Positions 35,801 to 46,749 of a DNA stretch of 64,000 nt are shown here, one piece after another. The stretch is from the NCBI RefSeq assembly GCF_018446385.1, contig NW_024589866.1, forward strand, positions 1 to 64,000, in the 5' to 3' direction. Position 1 is the first letter of the stretch. Each line of letters starts with the position of its first letter. The translations under genes and the position numbers were made by a program. Source of the stretch: Zingiber officinale (taxonomy: Eukaryota; Streptophyta; Magnoliopsida; Zingiberales; Zingiberaceae). The notes beneath the pieces were generated by a model. That model was given only the letters and a program-made list of their open reading frames with translations. It ran no database searches and was not told where the DNA came from.

Positions 35801-37743
35801 AGAAAAGAGGGAGAAAAATAATAGAGTTGTTCACAATGAAGCCTCCTCTACCCCCTCTTTTATAATCCTTGGTCTTGGCAAATAAGGAAATTTAAATAAA
35901 AATTTCCTTAATTCCTTTGCCATGAAAAAGAAAAATTATTTTAATTAAAACAATTTTCCTTTTTTAATTGCAATGGCCGGCCACCACTTTCCCCAAAACA
36001 AGGAGAGTTTTAATTAAAACAAAAATTAAAACTTCCTAATTTGTTTCTAGAAATTTATAAAAATTTCTCCAATAATTTTCATCCCTTTATGATTGGTTAA
36101 TAAAAAGAAATTTTATAAATTAAAATCTTTCTTTTAAACATGTGGATAATTTCCAAAAAGAAAAGTTATCTCTAAAAATTAAAATCTCCTTTCAATCTAC
36201 AAATAAGGAAAGATATTAAATCTTTTCTTAATCTTTTGTAGAAACTAATAAAAGAGAATTTTTAATTTTTAAACTTTCTTTTAAATCATGAATATAATTA
36301 AAAGGAAAGTTTTTACCAAAATTAAAATCAACATTTTAATCTACAAATAAGGAAAGAGATTTTAACTCTTCTCTTAATCTTTTGTAGAATCTTATAAAAG
36401 GAAGGATTTAAATTTTTAAACTCTCTTTTAAATTATATTATCCACATAAGAAAAAATTTTAAAATTAAAATTCCTTTTTATTTTAATAGGGCCGGCCACA
36501 TGAATTCACCCATGAACATACCCATGGTCGGCCCTAGCTTGGTCTCCAAGCTAGCTTGGCCGGCCCCTATAGGATGGGTAAGAAGGTGAGTATAGTACTC
36601 TATAATTAAGAGGCTACGATAGGGACCGAGAGGAGGAATTGGTTTTGGTCTCCTGATAAAATTAAGCATCCCGTGCTCGCCCCGAACACACAACTTAATT
36701 TTATCAATAATAATTCATTCCACTAGAGAACTATTATTGAACTACCGCACCAATCCCAAATTACATTTTGGGCTCCTTCTTATCATGAGTGTGTTAGTCT
36801 CCCTGTGTTTAAGATAACAAATGTCCACTAATTAAGTAAGTTACTGACAACTCGCTTAATTAATATCTAGCTCCAAGAGTAGTACCACTCAACTTCATCA
36901 TCATGTCGGACTAGGTCCACCTGCAGGATTTAACATGACAATCCTTATGAGCTCCTCTTGAGGACATTATCAACCTAGTATCTCTAGAACACAGTTTCCT
37001 TCTATAATCAACAACACACACTATAAGTGATACCATTTCCCAACTTATCGGGCTTATTGATTCATCGAACTAAATCTCACCCATTGATAAATTAAAGAAA
37101 TAAATATCAAATATATGTGCTTGTTATTATATTAGGATTAAGAGCACACACTTCCATAATAACTGAGGTCTTTGTTTCTTTATAAAATCAGTATAAAAGA
37201 AACAACCTCAAATGGTCCTACTCACTACACTTTAAGTGTACTAGTGTAATTATATAGTTAAGATAAACTAATACCTAATTACACTACGACCTTCCAATGG
37301 TTTGTTCCTTTCCATCTTGGTCGTGAGCTACTGTTTATAATTTATAAGGTACTGATAACATGATCTTCTGTGTGTGACACCACACACCATGTTATCTACA
37401 ATATAAATTAATTGAACAACTACATTTATCATAAATGTAGTCATTTAACCAATGTGATTCTTATTTCTAGATAAATGTTTATACCAAAAGGTAGGCTTTT
37501 AGTATACACTCTAACATTAGCTTCCACTGAAGGTCTTGAAATACTAGATCGAAAACCTCTTGCATAAGGTGCAGCATAATCCTTGAGTGGTCTATTCGCC
37601 ATGTTCAAATGTTCCTGTTCTTCAATTTGCCTTTGCAGAATTCTTCTTTTATGGAAAGTTCTGTCAATCTCAGGGTCAAAAGGAAAGAATTCTCCTGCAA
37701 AGTTAGATCTTCGCATACACAAGAACAAGATAGCAAATGACAA
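32900..37743 (-). pseudogene. Athila gag and protease, interrupted by a solo LTR and a frameshift
   Basis: The N-terminus (37743-37522) has FFPFDPEIDRTFHKRR and MANRPLKDYAAPYARG, which fit Athila gag. The frame is interrupted after SRPSVEA by the 2.5-kb insertion and resumes exactly at NNFEIKPAI (about 34966). The gag core at 34935-34640 has [12 protein letters not shown] and [19 protein letters not shown] one-base deletion near 34640 shifts the frame, which continues to 32900 with [12 protein letters not shown] and a zinc-knuckle-like CEVCGSSEHSNDSC near 34230. Protease has YDLGASVSLIPYSI near 33290 and IPIILGRPFLATAGA near 33060. In Athila the protease motif is DLGAS, as here. The frame ends without entering reverse transcriptase. 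Confidence 0.85.
34972..37516 (-). mobile_element. Solo-LTR-like element, 2545 bases, nested in Athila gag
   Basis: Bounded by TG and CA (minus strand TGTTAGAGTGTATAC to CAACCACCA) and flanked by the perfect duplication TTAGC (34967-34971 and 37517-37521). Joining the flanks restores VEA-NNFEIK of gag in frame. It has no protein, primer site or inner LTR pair, so a solo LTR is the simplest reading. Minus-strand blocks such as GAGCTAGATATTAATTAAG and AACACAGGGAGACTAACACA appear, from memory, in long plant copia LTRs. Segment 35229-35345 resembles 1087-1195 of the SIRE-like element. Confidence 0.8.
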
Positions 37744-37965
37744 TTCAACAGAAAAAGAAAAAAAATAAAAGAATCAAAAATGTAGAATTGAATTTGTACA
37801 AAAAGAATTAACAAGAAGTAAAAGTTATACAAGAAAGTAAAAACAGAAATCTAATGATTAGTTATAACTATGCAATATGAAAGGAAAACAAATGTTATGT
37901 TTAGTCTAACTCAATTGATAATTCCTAATGTTATAGCGCAGTCCCCGGCAACGACGCCAAAAACT

Positions 37966-39542
37966 TGTTACGCTCCGCAAGTGTACGGAAATGTCGCAAG
38001 TAATATAAAAGATTATCGTATCCACAGGGACTGGAATAAGCACTAGAAATGTCTCAATGCGAATTAGCTAAACAACTATCCAATTGTTTCAAATGCAAAG
38101 TGAAGGTAAACAAATCTAATATTAAAGATCAACAAACAAAAGTTTAGTGTTTTGGGTTATGATAAAGGGAGATTCTAGGAGTTTCGGTTTCTTTGCAAGA
38201 TTTCTTGAATGTAAATAGTTCACCAATTCTTATCCCTCAATTGCCAAACACTTGTAGAAAGTTGCCGATTCTCTCTTGCAATAGATAACCGGCTAAGGAC
38301 TGAGAAATGTATCTAAATATGATCAATTAGACGTGAACCTACGTTGTCCTTACACAGAAGCGCACCTATTACTATGCCTTCCTCGGATATCAACATAAAA
38401 GCCCACAACTTATTAATCTATCAAGATACAAGAAACTAATCACAAGATCCATCCTACTCTCTTGAATATTCCTATTTCCTCTTCAAGATTATCTCTCAAA
38501 CGTCCTTACACGGGCTTGCACCTGTCACGTGGATCCCTCGGATGATCAAGTGAGAGTTTATCTTTACAAAGTCCACAAGAAATCCAAACAATCAATCAAG
38601 AATGAGAATTAAGCACAAATCACCATTAATTATTCAAGATCTAATTGATACAAGCAAGACAATGTCATTGAAACAAGAAATTGGCAAATCTATAAGAGAT
38701 TACATCAATCCATCATACAAATACTCCCTTAATCCTAGGATACCAGATCTACTCCATGAATCGAGGAAGAATACCAAGAAATAAAGATTACAAGCGTTTC
38801 TTAAATCCCAATCCAAGAAACCAAGAAAAGGGGAAAGAGAAACTTATCTATGAAGAAGTCTCGTCTTCGGATCCAATCCTCGCTTCCGAGTCGAAATCGT
38901 CAAGAACTCCCTCGAATCAGAAATCCTCCCAAGAATGGGAGGATACCACCAAATCTTGCCTTCTCCCAAAGGGAGAGATCCCCTTTCAATTCATGAAGGA
39001 GGGTTTAAATAGAGGAGGAAATCGGGCGCCACATGACCCCGGCCGTGTGAGATTCACACGCCATGTCCGCTTCCATCCGCCAAAGCTGCACGGTCGTGTG
39101 ACTCACACGGCCAGACCCTTCTGCTCTGGAAATGCTACACGTGGTGCACACGCCACCACCGCTCGGCCTCTGAAACCTCACACGTGTAGATCTACACGGC
39201 CATGTAAGGCATCTGCTCTAATTTCTTCAAATCAAGACACGGCCGTGTGAGATTCACACAGCCATGTCCTCTTCCCTTCCTGTTAAAACTACACGGCCGT
39301 GTGAGATACACGGCCTGATGCTCTCTCCCTTCAATTCCTTCCAAGCTTGCCCGAGGACGCATAATCTTCACCAATTTCGACTCCTGTGTACAGAAAATGC
39401 ACAAAAAGCAGATCTCCGAACCAAAAGAGTAAATATGCTAAAAGGAAAGCTGGAAGTATAAAAGTGCATAGATCAAGCATGCTCAAAGTATGTAAATGTG
39501 CGTAAAAACATGCATAAAAGAGTATATAATCTACGCACATCA
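37966..39542 (-). repeat. 5' LTR of the Athila element
   Basis: 1577 bases, matching 27908-29523. The two differ little outside 38770-39190, where this copy has many small deletions in homopolymers and in the palindrome cores. The primer site lies just below it (37965-37940). Confidence 0.9.
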
Positions 39543-39697
39543 GTTGTGCAACTTCGTTTTTACTTTGCATGCTTGTGGGTGATTGGTCGGGGCCTATGAT
39601 ACACAACTCGGCCAACTAGGCCTCCCGAGCGGGCGTAGGTGGCATATGACTTGTCACTACTTTCCCTTGCCGCTCCTCTTTAAGCGTCTTTCGTTCC

Positions 39698-40000
39698 GGC
39701 CGGGGGGTTTATAGTCGCCGGTCGGACTCTCGGGTTTAACGTCGGAGCTCGACGGACTTCCAGTTCGACTCTCGGGTTTAACGTCGGAGCTCGACGGTCT
39801 TCCGACCGGAGGGTTTATACTCGCCGGTCCGACTCTCGATATTTAACGTCGGAGCTCGACGGTCTTCCGGCCGGAGGGTTTATAATCGCCGATCCGACTC
39901 TCGATATTTAACGTCGGAGCTCGACGGTCTTCCAGCCGGAGGGTTTATAGTCGCCGGTCTGACTCTCGATATTTAACGTCGGAGCTCGATGACCTTCAAG
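39698..40000. repeat. Tandem repeat in the Tat spacer, about 66-base unit
   Basis: Four to five units of CGGAGCTCGACGGTCTTCC, CGGAGGGTTTATAGTCGCCG and GACTCTCGATATTTAACGT. It lies between the end of pol and the antisense ORF, as in other Tat elements with variable spacers. Confidence 0.85.
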
Positions 40001-40059
40001 GCTAATTTCAACACGGATGATATACGCCCTGCCGAGCGGCGAATAATGCCAAATGTGTT

Positions 40060-41293
40060 TTATCACTTTGCTTCCTGCATTAAAAGGACACAGGCGACCA
40101 AGACATACATAAAATGAATTACATCGGCGCACCTCTCACCCAGCTCGGTACGGATGGAGATGATTTGCGCTCCACGGTCGATCCAGCTGCCATCCATCTT
40201 CATCCTCCAAATAATAGGCACCCGAGCGGAGCTTTTCGATGACTTTGAAGGGGCCCGCCCAAGGAGCCTCCAGCTTGCCAACGTCCCCGACCGGCTTTAC
40301 TTTCTTCCATACTAGGTCGCCGACCTAGAATGCTCTAGGGATTATGCGCCGGTTGTAGTTCTGCTTCATTCTCTGCCGGTATGCCATCAGCCGGACGGAC
40401 GCCTTGGCTCGCTCCTCGTCGATCAAGTCCAAATCCATCTTCCTCCACTCGGCATTGACATCATCATAGTTCTGGATCCGGACGGACTCTACGCCGACTT
40501 CAACTGGGATAACTGCTTCGCCTCCGTACACTAAATGGAATAGCGTGACACCCGTTCCCTCCTTTGGGGTCGTGCGGATAGCCCATAGGACGCCCGGCAG
40601 CTCGTCCACCCAGCTTCCTCCTATGTGGTTAAGTCGAGCCCGAAGAATTCTGAGGATTTCTCGGTTGGTTACTTCAGCTTGGTCGTTGCTCTCGGGATAC
40701 GCTACGGAAGTAAAGTGTTGTTCTATGCCATAACTTTTGCACCATTCTTCGAGCTGCTTCCCGACGAACTGTCGCCCGTTATCATATATGAGCCGGCGAG
40801 GAATGTCGAACCGACAGATTATATGCTGCCAGATAAACCTTTTGACCATCTGCTCGGTGATCTTAGCTAATGGCTCGGCCTCCACCCATTTGGAAAAGTA
40901 GTCGACCGCCACTAGTAGAAACTTCCGCTGATCGGTCGCCATAGGGAACGAACCTACGATATCCATTCCCCACTGATCGAACGGACAGGACACTGTAGAT
41001 GCTTTCATCTCCTCCGCCGGTCGGTGGGAGATGTTGTGGTACTTCTGGCAGGAGAGGCACGTCGCGACGGTCCGAGCGACGTCTGCTTGCAGGGTTGGCC
41101 AGAAGTACCCGGCCAGCAGGATCTTCCTAGCCAGCGATCGCCCGCCCGGATGTCCTCCGCACGATCCTTGGTGCACTTCCTGTAGGATGTACTCCGCGTC
41201 CTCCGAGCTCACACATTTCAAAAGTGGGCGGGAGAAAGCCTTCTTGTAGAGTTGGTCTCCAACGAGTGTGAACTGGTCGGCTCTCCTTATCAA
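40060..41293 (-). pseudogene. Tat integrase
   Basis: The zinc-binding region HQGSCGGHPG...CLSCQKY is at about 41170-41030. The catalytic core has D in WGMDIVGSF (about 40970), D in LIYDNGRQF (about 40780) and E in the NDQAEVTNREIL block (about 40670), so all three acidic residues are present. The usual DNGxQF form is intact. A stop (TAG, about 41297) separates it from RNase H, and another follows RRIIPRAF at 40325. The frame then continues through a chromodomain-free tail with GPFKVIEKL and SANHLHPYR to about 40130. It integrates the element's cDNA in active relatives. Confidence 0.85.
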
Positions 41294-41296
41294 TAG

Positions 41297-43230
41297 CTAG
41301 GCTTCCTCCCGATCCGACGGTGTCGCACCTGAGCGCAGAAACTCCATAATGGTTGTCCTCCAATCGCTCGGGAATGCGAGGCCCTCCATCCAGTCAATGT
41401 GCGCCACCAAGGATACTTGCTCAATTGACTGCTGGATGACGACCGGTGATATTGAACTTGAAAGCTTGGCTAACTCATCTGCCGCCTGGTTCTCTGCTCG
41501 GGGTATCCTCTGGATAATGACTTCTCTGAAGTGGGTCTTGAGCTTTTCGAAGGCCTCAGCGTAGAGCTTGAGCCGAGCGTTGTTAATCTCAAAAGTGCCC
41601 GAGAGCTGCTGGGCAGCCAGCTGAGAGTCTGAATGGATTGTCACCCGACCGGCTCCTACATACCGAGCTGCCTGCAAGCCGGCTATGAGGGTCTCATACT
41701 CCGCTTCATTATTTGTGGCTCTGTAGTTCAGCCGGACGGATAGGTGCATCCGTTCTTCTTGGGGAGAGAGTAATAGCACACCAATCCCGCTCCCGAGCTG
41801 AGTGGACAATCCATCCACAAATATTTTCCACATAGCTTTGGGCTTGGGATTTTGCACTTTGGTAACAAAATCTGCTAAGGACTGCGCCTTTATCGCCGAA
41901 CAGGGTTGATACTGAATGTCAAATTCACTTAACTTCATTGTCCATTTGATGAGCCGTCCGGACGCTTCTGGGTTCAGCAACACTCTTCCCAATGGGCTAT
42001 TTGTCCGGACGATGATTGCATGTGCTAGGAAATAAGGACGAAGTCTTCGAGCGGCGAGGACCAAAGCAAAAGTCAGCTTCTTGAGCCCAGAGTAGCGAGA
42101 TTCAGCATCTTTTAGAATATGGCTCAAGAAGTACACGGGTTGTTCTCCACCGCTCGTCATCACTAATGCCGAGCCTACTGCCTGCTCGGTTGAAGATAAA
42201 TAAATACAGAGTGGCTCACCTACAGCTGGCTTGGCTAGCACGGGCAAGGAGTTCAGGTATGTCTTCAGCTCCTCAAACGCCCGATCGCATTCCTCGTCCC
42301 AAAGAAACTTAGTAGCTTTGCGTAGGATCTTGAAAAAAGAGAGACTCCAGTCGGCAGTCTTAGAGATGAATCTTGACAATGCAGTTATCCGCCCGGTCAG
42401 GCGCTGTACTTCCCTCAGATTTCTTGGGGGCGACATATCTTGCAACGCTTTTACCTTACTGGGATTTGCCTCTATGCCCCACTCGGTCACTATATAGCCC
42501 AAGAAACGCCCGTCTTTTGCTCCGAACAAACATTTCTGAGGGTTCAGCTTGACTCCATACTTTCTCAGTGTTTGGAAGGTCTCCTCCATGTCCGTAAAAA
42601 GATCATCCGCTCGGACGGACTTGATGAGAATATCATCCACGTACACTTCTAAATTGCGTCTGATCTGCTCCTTGAATACTTTGTTCATCAAGCGCTGGTA
42701 AGTTGCTCCCGCGTTCTTCAGTCCGAACGGTATTACATTGTAACAGTAAGTGTCGTCGGCTGTGATGAAGCTGACCTTCTCTTGATCTTCTCGGGCGAGC
42801 GGTACCTGATGGTAGCCCTGATAGGCGTCTAGCATGCATATCAGCTCGCACCCGGCTGTGGAGTCCACCAGTTGATCAATCCAGGGCAGAGGGTAGAAAT
42901 CATTTGGGCATGCTTTGTTGAGATCCCAGAAATCGATGCAAACCCTCCACTTGTTGCCCGGCTTAGAGACTAGCACTACATTTGCGAGCCAGCTCGGGAA
43001 CTGGACCTCCCTTATATGGCCGGCCTCCAGGAGTTTCTCGACCTCTGCTCGGATGATGGCGTTTTGTTCGGCGCTAAAGTCCCTCTTCCTTTGCTTCATC
43101 GGCCGAGCGTTCGGTCGGACATGAAGCTCATGCTGTGCTATACTTGGCGAAATTCCCGGCAACTCATGTGTCGACCAAACGGAGACGTCGCAATTTCTCT
43201 AGAGACATTTGATCACCTCCTTTTTCTGGC
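41297..43230 (-). CDS. Tat reverse transcriptase with two RNase H domains
   Basis: A single 621-codon frame opens at 43162 and probably continues upstream in the polyprotein. Reverse transcriptase: VEKLLEAGHIREVQFPSWLA, WRVCIDFWDLNKACPND, LDAYQGYHQVPL, and the catalytic VYVDDILIKS (about 42640). The first RNase H (about residues 300-400) is degenerate, with LCIYLSSTEQAVGSALV lacking the usual first aspartate. A second RNase H starts at WKIFVDGLST (about 41820) and keeps D in FVDG, E in NNEAEYETL, D in IHSDSQL and D in ENQAADELA. The doubled RNase H is the accepted mark of the Tat clade. The frame stops at 41297, just before integrase. Confidence 0.9.
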
Positions 43231-43270
43231 TTGCCTCCAGATCAGTCGCAATGAATGTGGTGGCCTCCGA

Positions 43271-45357
43271 TCAGGTCGGGTGGATCTGCACCTCTTCTTT
43301 TTCTTCATAAACCAAAGAGTGCGGTTTTTTGGTTATGGCGTTCACCTCGATCCGTGGCATCTTCCACGCGGAATTAGCTTCGGCTCGGACCATTTCGACG
43401 TAGCATCGTCGAGCCGCCAGTTGATCTCCTCGCACTTCTCCAACTTTATCTTCAACCGGGAACTTAATTTTCTGGTAGAAGGTGGAGACGACCGCTCGGA
43501 ACTCACTGAGCGCTGGTCTCCCCAGGATAACATTGTATGCTGAGGGAGAGTCGACCACGACAAAGTTGGCAGTCCGCGTCCTTCTGAGCGGCTCTTCTCC
43601 TAGCGAAATAGTTAGTCGGACATGTCCGACCGGTAGAACTTCATTGCCTGTAAACCCATAGAGGGGGGTTGTCATGGGCAGCAACTCAGCTCGATCAATT
43701 TGCAGTTGGTCGAAATCCTTTTTAAATATAATGTTGACCGAGCTGCCTGTATCGATGAAAATGCGGTGAATAGTATAGTTAGCTATTACCGCTTTGATGA
43801 TGAGGGCGTCGTCATGTGGCACTTCGACTCCCTCAAGGTCCCTGGGCCCGAAGCTGATTTCGGGCCAGCTCGCCCGTTCTTGACTGCAACCGACCGCATG
43901 GATCTTGAGTTGCCTGACACTCGCTTTCCTCGCTCTGTTGGAGTCACCTCCGGTCGGTCCGCCAGCGATGATGTTGATTTCGCCTCGGGACGTGTTGCTT
44001 CTATTTTCTTCTTCCCGTGCGGACGGCCTAGGCCACTCCTTGGATACCCGGGGATTGTCCTCGTGCCTCTGAGGATGATACTGCTCGGGAGACTTTCTGG
44101 ATATCCGCCGACCGGCTTCATGGTGTCGTTGTCGCCCGTCGGGCGATGTCGATCGACGACTGCCACTCCGGGGAGCGGGGTGGGTGATCAGGGGAAGGCT
44201 TCGGCAATCTCGGGTGTATGCGTGTAAGTCCGGTGGAACGAGCAAAACATGGGGCTCCATATCTTCTTTTTTGGTTTGGGCTACTCGGCGGCTACTTCTT
44301 GGATGGCGTGGGACCTTACGTAGTGAGGGCGGACTGCTTCGGCTCGCGGTCCTCTGTGCGGCTGGTGGCCAGTGAGCGGCTTCCGCTCGGCAGGGGCTAG
44401 CCGGTCAGTTGGAGCTTCTTTTCTTCGGGCCGCCTGGGCTTCCTCCACATTAATGTACTCATTGGCCCGGTGTAACATATGATCATAGTCTCGGGGCGAC
44501 TTTCGAATAAGTGAACGGAAGAAGTCACCGTCCACAAGGCCTTGCGTGAACGCATTCATCATTGTTTCTGAGGTGGCCGTTGGAATATCCATGGCCACCT
44601 GGTTGAATCGTTGGATGTAAGCTCGAAGCGACTCCCTGGGCTCTTGCTTGATGGCAAATAGACTGACACTGGTCTTCTGGTAACGCCGACTGCTCGCAAA
44701 ATGATGGAGAAAAGCGATGCGGAACTCTTTAAAGCTGGTGATGGATCCGTCCGGCAGCCTCCAGAACCATCGTTGCGCCGATCCCGAGAGGGTGGTAAGG
44801 AACACCCGGCATTTCACTCCATCTGTGTATTGATGTAGTGTAGCTGTGTTGTCGAACTTACCTAGATAGTCGTCCGGGTCGGTGGTTCCGTTGTATTCCC
44901 CGATCGCCGGGGGCACATAATGCTTTGGCAGAGGGTCCCGCAGGATGGCCTCTGAAAACTGCCGGTTAATCCGCTCAGGGGAGGCATCCGTTCGGGGAGC
45001 CTTGCCTTTTCTATTGTCTCGCCTGGGCGCCTCGTCGGATTAAGATCCTCGATCAAGGTTAGCTGGTGCTACTTCAGGAGGCGTACGGAATAGGGCCCGA
45101 TGAAATGGAACCGGGGCAGGCGGTGCTTCTCCTTGGATGCTGATCGGATCCTTATGTCGGCCCCATGCTGAGATGTTCTCCGGTCAGAACACTGCTGCTG
45201 CTCGGCCTCCTAACGGTGACGTCACTTGTTGCTCCAGTCGCTCGGCTTGCACCTTCTGTTTCTGTTGCTCCACAAGCTTAGCTGCTCTTGCCTCGATTAG
45301 AGCGTCGAGCTCCTCCTGGGAGAGCATCACGGTATGAGGTTGTCCAGCTTCGTCCAT
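43271..45357 (-). pseudogene. Tat gag and protease, with stops and a frameshift
   Basis: Gag probably starts at 45357 (MDEAGQPHTVMLSQEELDA), followed by a coiled-coil-like stretch. Two in-frame stops (about 45184 and 45046) precede the core, which is open from 44916 to 44281 (YVPPAIGEYNGTTDPDDYLG, FLTTLSGSAQRWFWRLPDG, QEPRESLRAYIQRFNQVAMD). A knuckle-like CSFHRTYTHT crosses a frameshift near 44220. Protease (43271-44260 frame) has FIDTGSSVNIIF near 43755 and YNVILGRPAL near 43525, the complete retropepsin pattern. A stop at 43271 separates it from reverse transcriptase. Few lesions and near-identical LTRs suggest recent loss of function or sequence errors. Confidence 0.8.
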
Positions 45358-45402
45358 CTCGTCCGCTCGGATGTAGGTGTGTTCCCACAGACGGCACCAA
45401 TT

Positions 45403-46206
45403 TGATCCTGTCCGAACGCTGAGTCGATGGACGCTGGGGACGTGGTGCTCTCCGCTATCTTCGACTGGCTGAACGAATCTCCGACGAACCTGCAAGGAAG
45501 TCGAGCCGGGAAGGGGTTCCCGGCGACGACCCTCCAACGCTCAAGTCAGGCAAAAGGAAAACGATGAAGTAGCTCCAAAGATGAGGGATCGCGTACCTCC
45601 GGCGAAGTCTGAGGGCTCTTATATAGAGCTGTGGGGAGGCTTATGCACACCTACCGAGGCGTACACGTGTCCTTTACCATAACTTTGTATGGTCTTACCA
45701 GAGGAGCATGTCTGATACCATACTGCTACAGTCCGAGCACCTCTCTGATGGGACAGCAGAACCTTCTGTCGTAGGATTCTGCGTATGGCTTGGTCGCCGA
45801 GCATGCATGTTGTCAGAAGATGTTCCCCAATGTCCCCTTGTCCTTGTCTCCTTTTTCCCCGCGCTGAGGGTCCAGCCGCTCGACAGGCACATCACTTCTG
45901 ACCTGGCGTAGGTGTTGGCCCGACCGGGGAGATTCCCGGTCGGGTGCTCGGCTGATCTTGTTCCTGCCCGTGTTGCTCTATGCCTCGGCCGAGCGGACTA
46001 CCCGCTCGGCCCGGCGACCCTTTTCACCACGAGCGTCGGAAACCCGCCTCCCCGTCGGGTTGTCTTTGATTCCGCTCGGACCCGTTCGGCCGGTCAACCC
46101 AACCCTTCTCCGATCGGCCGGACCTCATGCTGACCCTTTTGACTTTTGACCTCTACGTGTCATTGGCTCCCCTCAAAGGGGGGCCCCCGTCCTTATCGCC
46201 CGATCA
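45403..46206 (-). repeat. 5' LTR of the Tat element
   Basis: TG at 45403 and CA at 46206. On the minus strand it is followed by AAATTGGTGCCGTCTGTGGG (45402-45383), the primer-binding region. Confidence 0.9.
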
Positions 46207-46749
46207 ACATATATATTTAGCTCGTGAACGTTGTTCATATTTATTAATAAAACTCTTTTCAATATGTTAAATAAATAATAAAATAAAATAAAATAAATTT
46301 AAATTTAAATTATCAAGCTCAATAACCAATCAAACAACTAAAAGTTTCAAACAATCAAACAAGCTTGAATTGAGAGCTTGATAACATCTAAATGAACCAA
46401 GCTCAAACCAAGCTTGAATTGAGAGCTTGATAACATCTAAACGAACCAAACTCAAGTCAAGCTTCAAACAATCTCAAGCTCATAAAAAATAAACCAAGAC
46501 AAGCTTGAACACTCATTTCAAAAGTTTGGTTCATTTTAAGCTTGGTTGGGCTCGACTTAGTTATCTTATCAAATAAGTTTGAACACCCCAAAACTTGACT
46601 TGGCTCAGCTTGTTTACGGCCCTAATCAAGTTGGATTTGTTTTGATGTATAATGAAATAACTAACTAGTTTTGGAAACCTAATACAACACGATTTCCATA
46701 AGAAGGAAGACTAAATCTTTAAGGTAATTTAACTCTCTTCAGATGGTAG

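Larger units (their letters stand above)
27908..39542 (-). mobile_element. Athila-lineage Ty3/gypsy element lacking RT and integrase, nested in the Tat element
   Basis: LTRs are 27908-29523 (3') and 37966-39542 (5'), flanked by the perfect duplication GTTGT (27903-27907 and 39543-39547). On the minus strand the primer site TTTTTGGCGTCGTTGCCGGG follows the 5' LTR. The purine tract AGTCTGGGGGTG (29535-29524) precedes the 3' LTR. Gag and protease are present, and so is the Athila ORF downstream of pol. Only about 840 bases separate protease from that ORF, so reverse transcriptase, RNase H and integrase are deleted. The last codons of a typical pol end (AAACAAGCGCTTCTTGGGAG on the minus strand, about 32745) remain. 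It must have moved using proteins from another element. Confidence 0.9.
24089..46206 (-). mobile_element. Tat-lineage Ty3/gypsy retrotransposon with antisense ORF, carrying a nested Athila element
   Basis: LTRs are 24089-24891 (3') and 45403-46206 (5'), 803 and 804 bases and nearly identical, so it is young. Flanks are ATATA and ACATA, a 5-base duplication with one change. On the minus strand a GTGCCGTCTGTGGGA-type primer site follows the 5' LTR. Then come gag, protease, reverse transcriptase, RNase H, a second RNase H and integrase, then a tandem-repeat spacer. An opposite-strand ORF, a purine tract (GAAGGGGAGGCAAG, near 24905-24892) and the 3' LTR complete it. The second RNase H and the antisense ORF are Tat-clade marks. 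Without the nested part it is about 10.5 kb. Confidence 0.9.
23937..46624. mobile_element. Second hAT-like non-autonomous element, split by a 22-kb gypsy insertion
   Basis: Left end TAAGACGGTAAATGAA (23937) and right end the inverse of TAGGGCCGTAAAC (46624), flanked by a perfect 8-base duplication ATCAAGTT (23929-23936 and 46625-46632). The element proper is 23937-24088 plus 46207-46624, about 570 bases. It shares the AGCTCGTGAAC and AAGCTTGAA style motifs of the MITE at 23131-23639. No transposase is encoded. Confidence 0.85.

Noticed and set aside
43700..44227. Plus-strand open frames across the Tat pol and gag region
   Set aside because: Antisense shadows of GC-rich gag and protease coding sequence. 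The conserved motifs are all on the minus strand.
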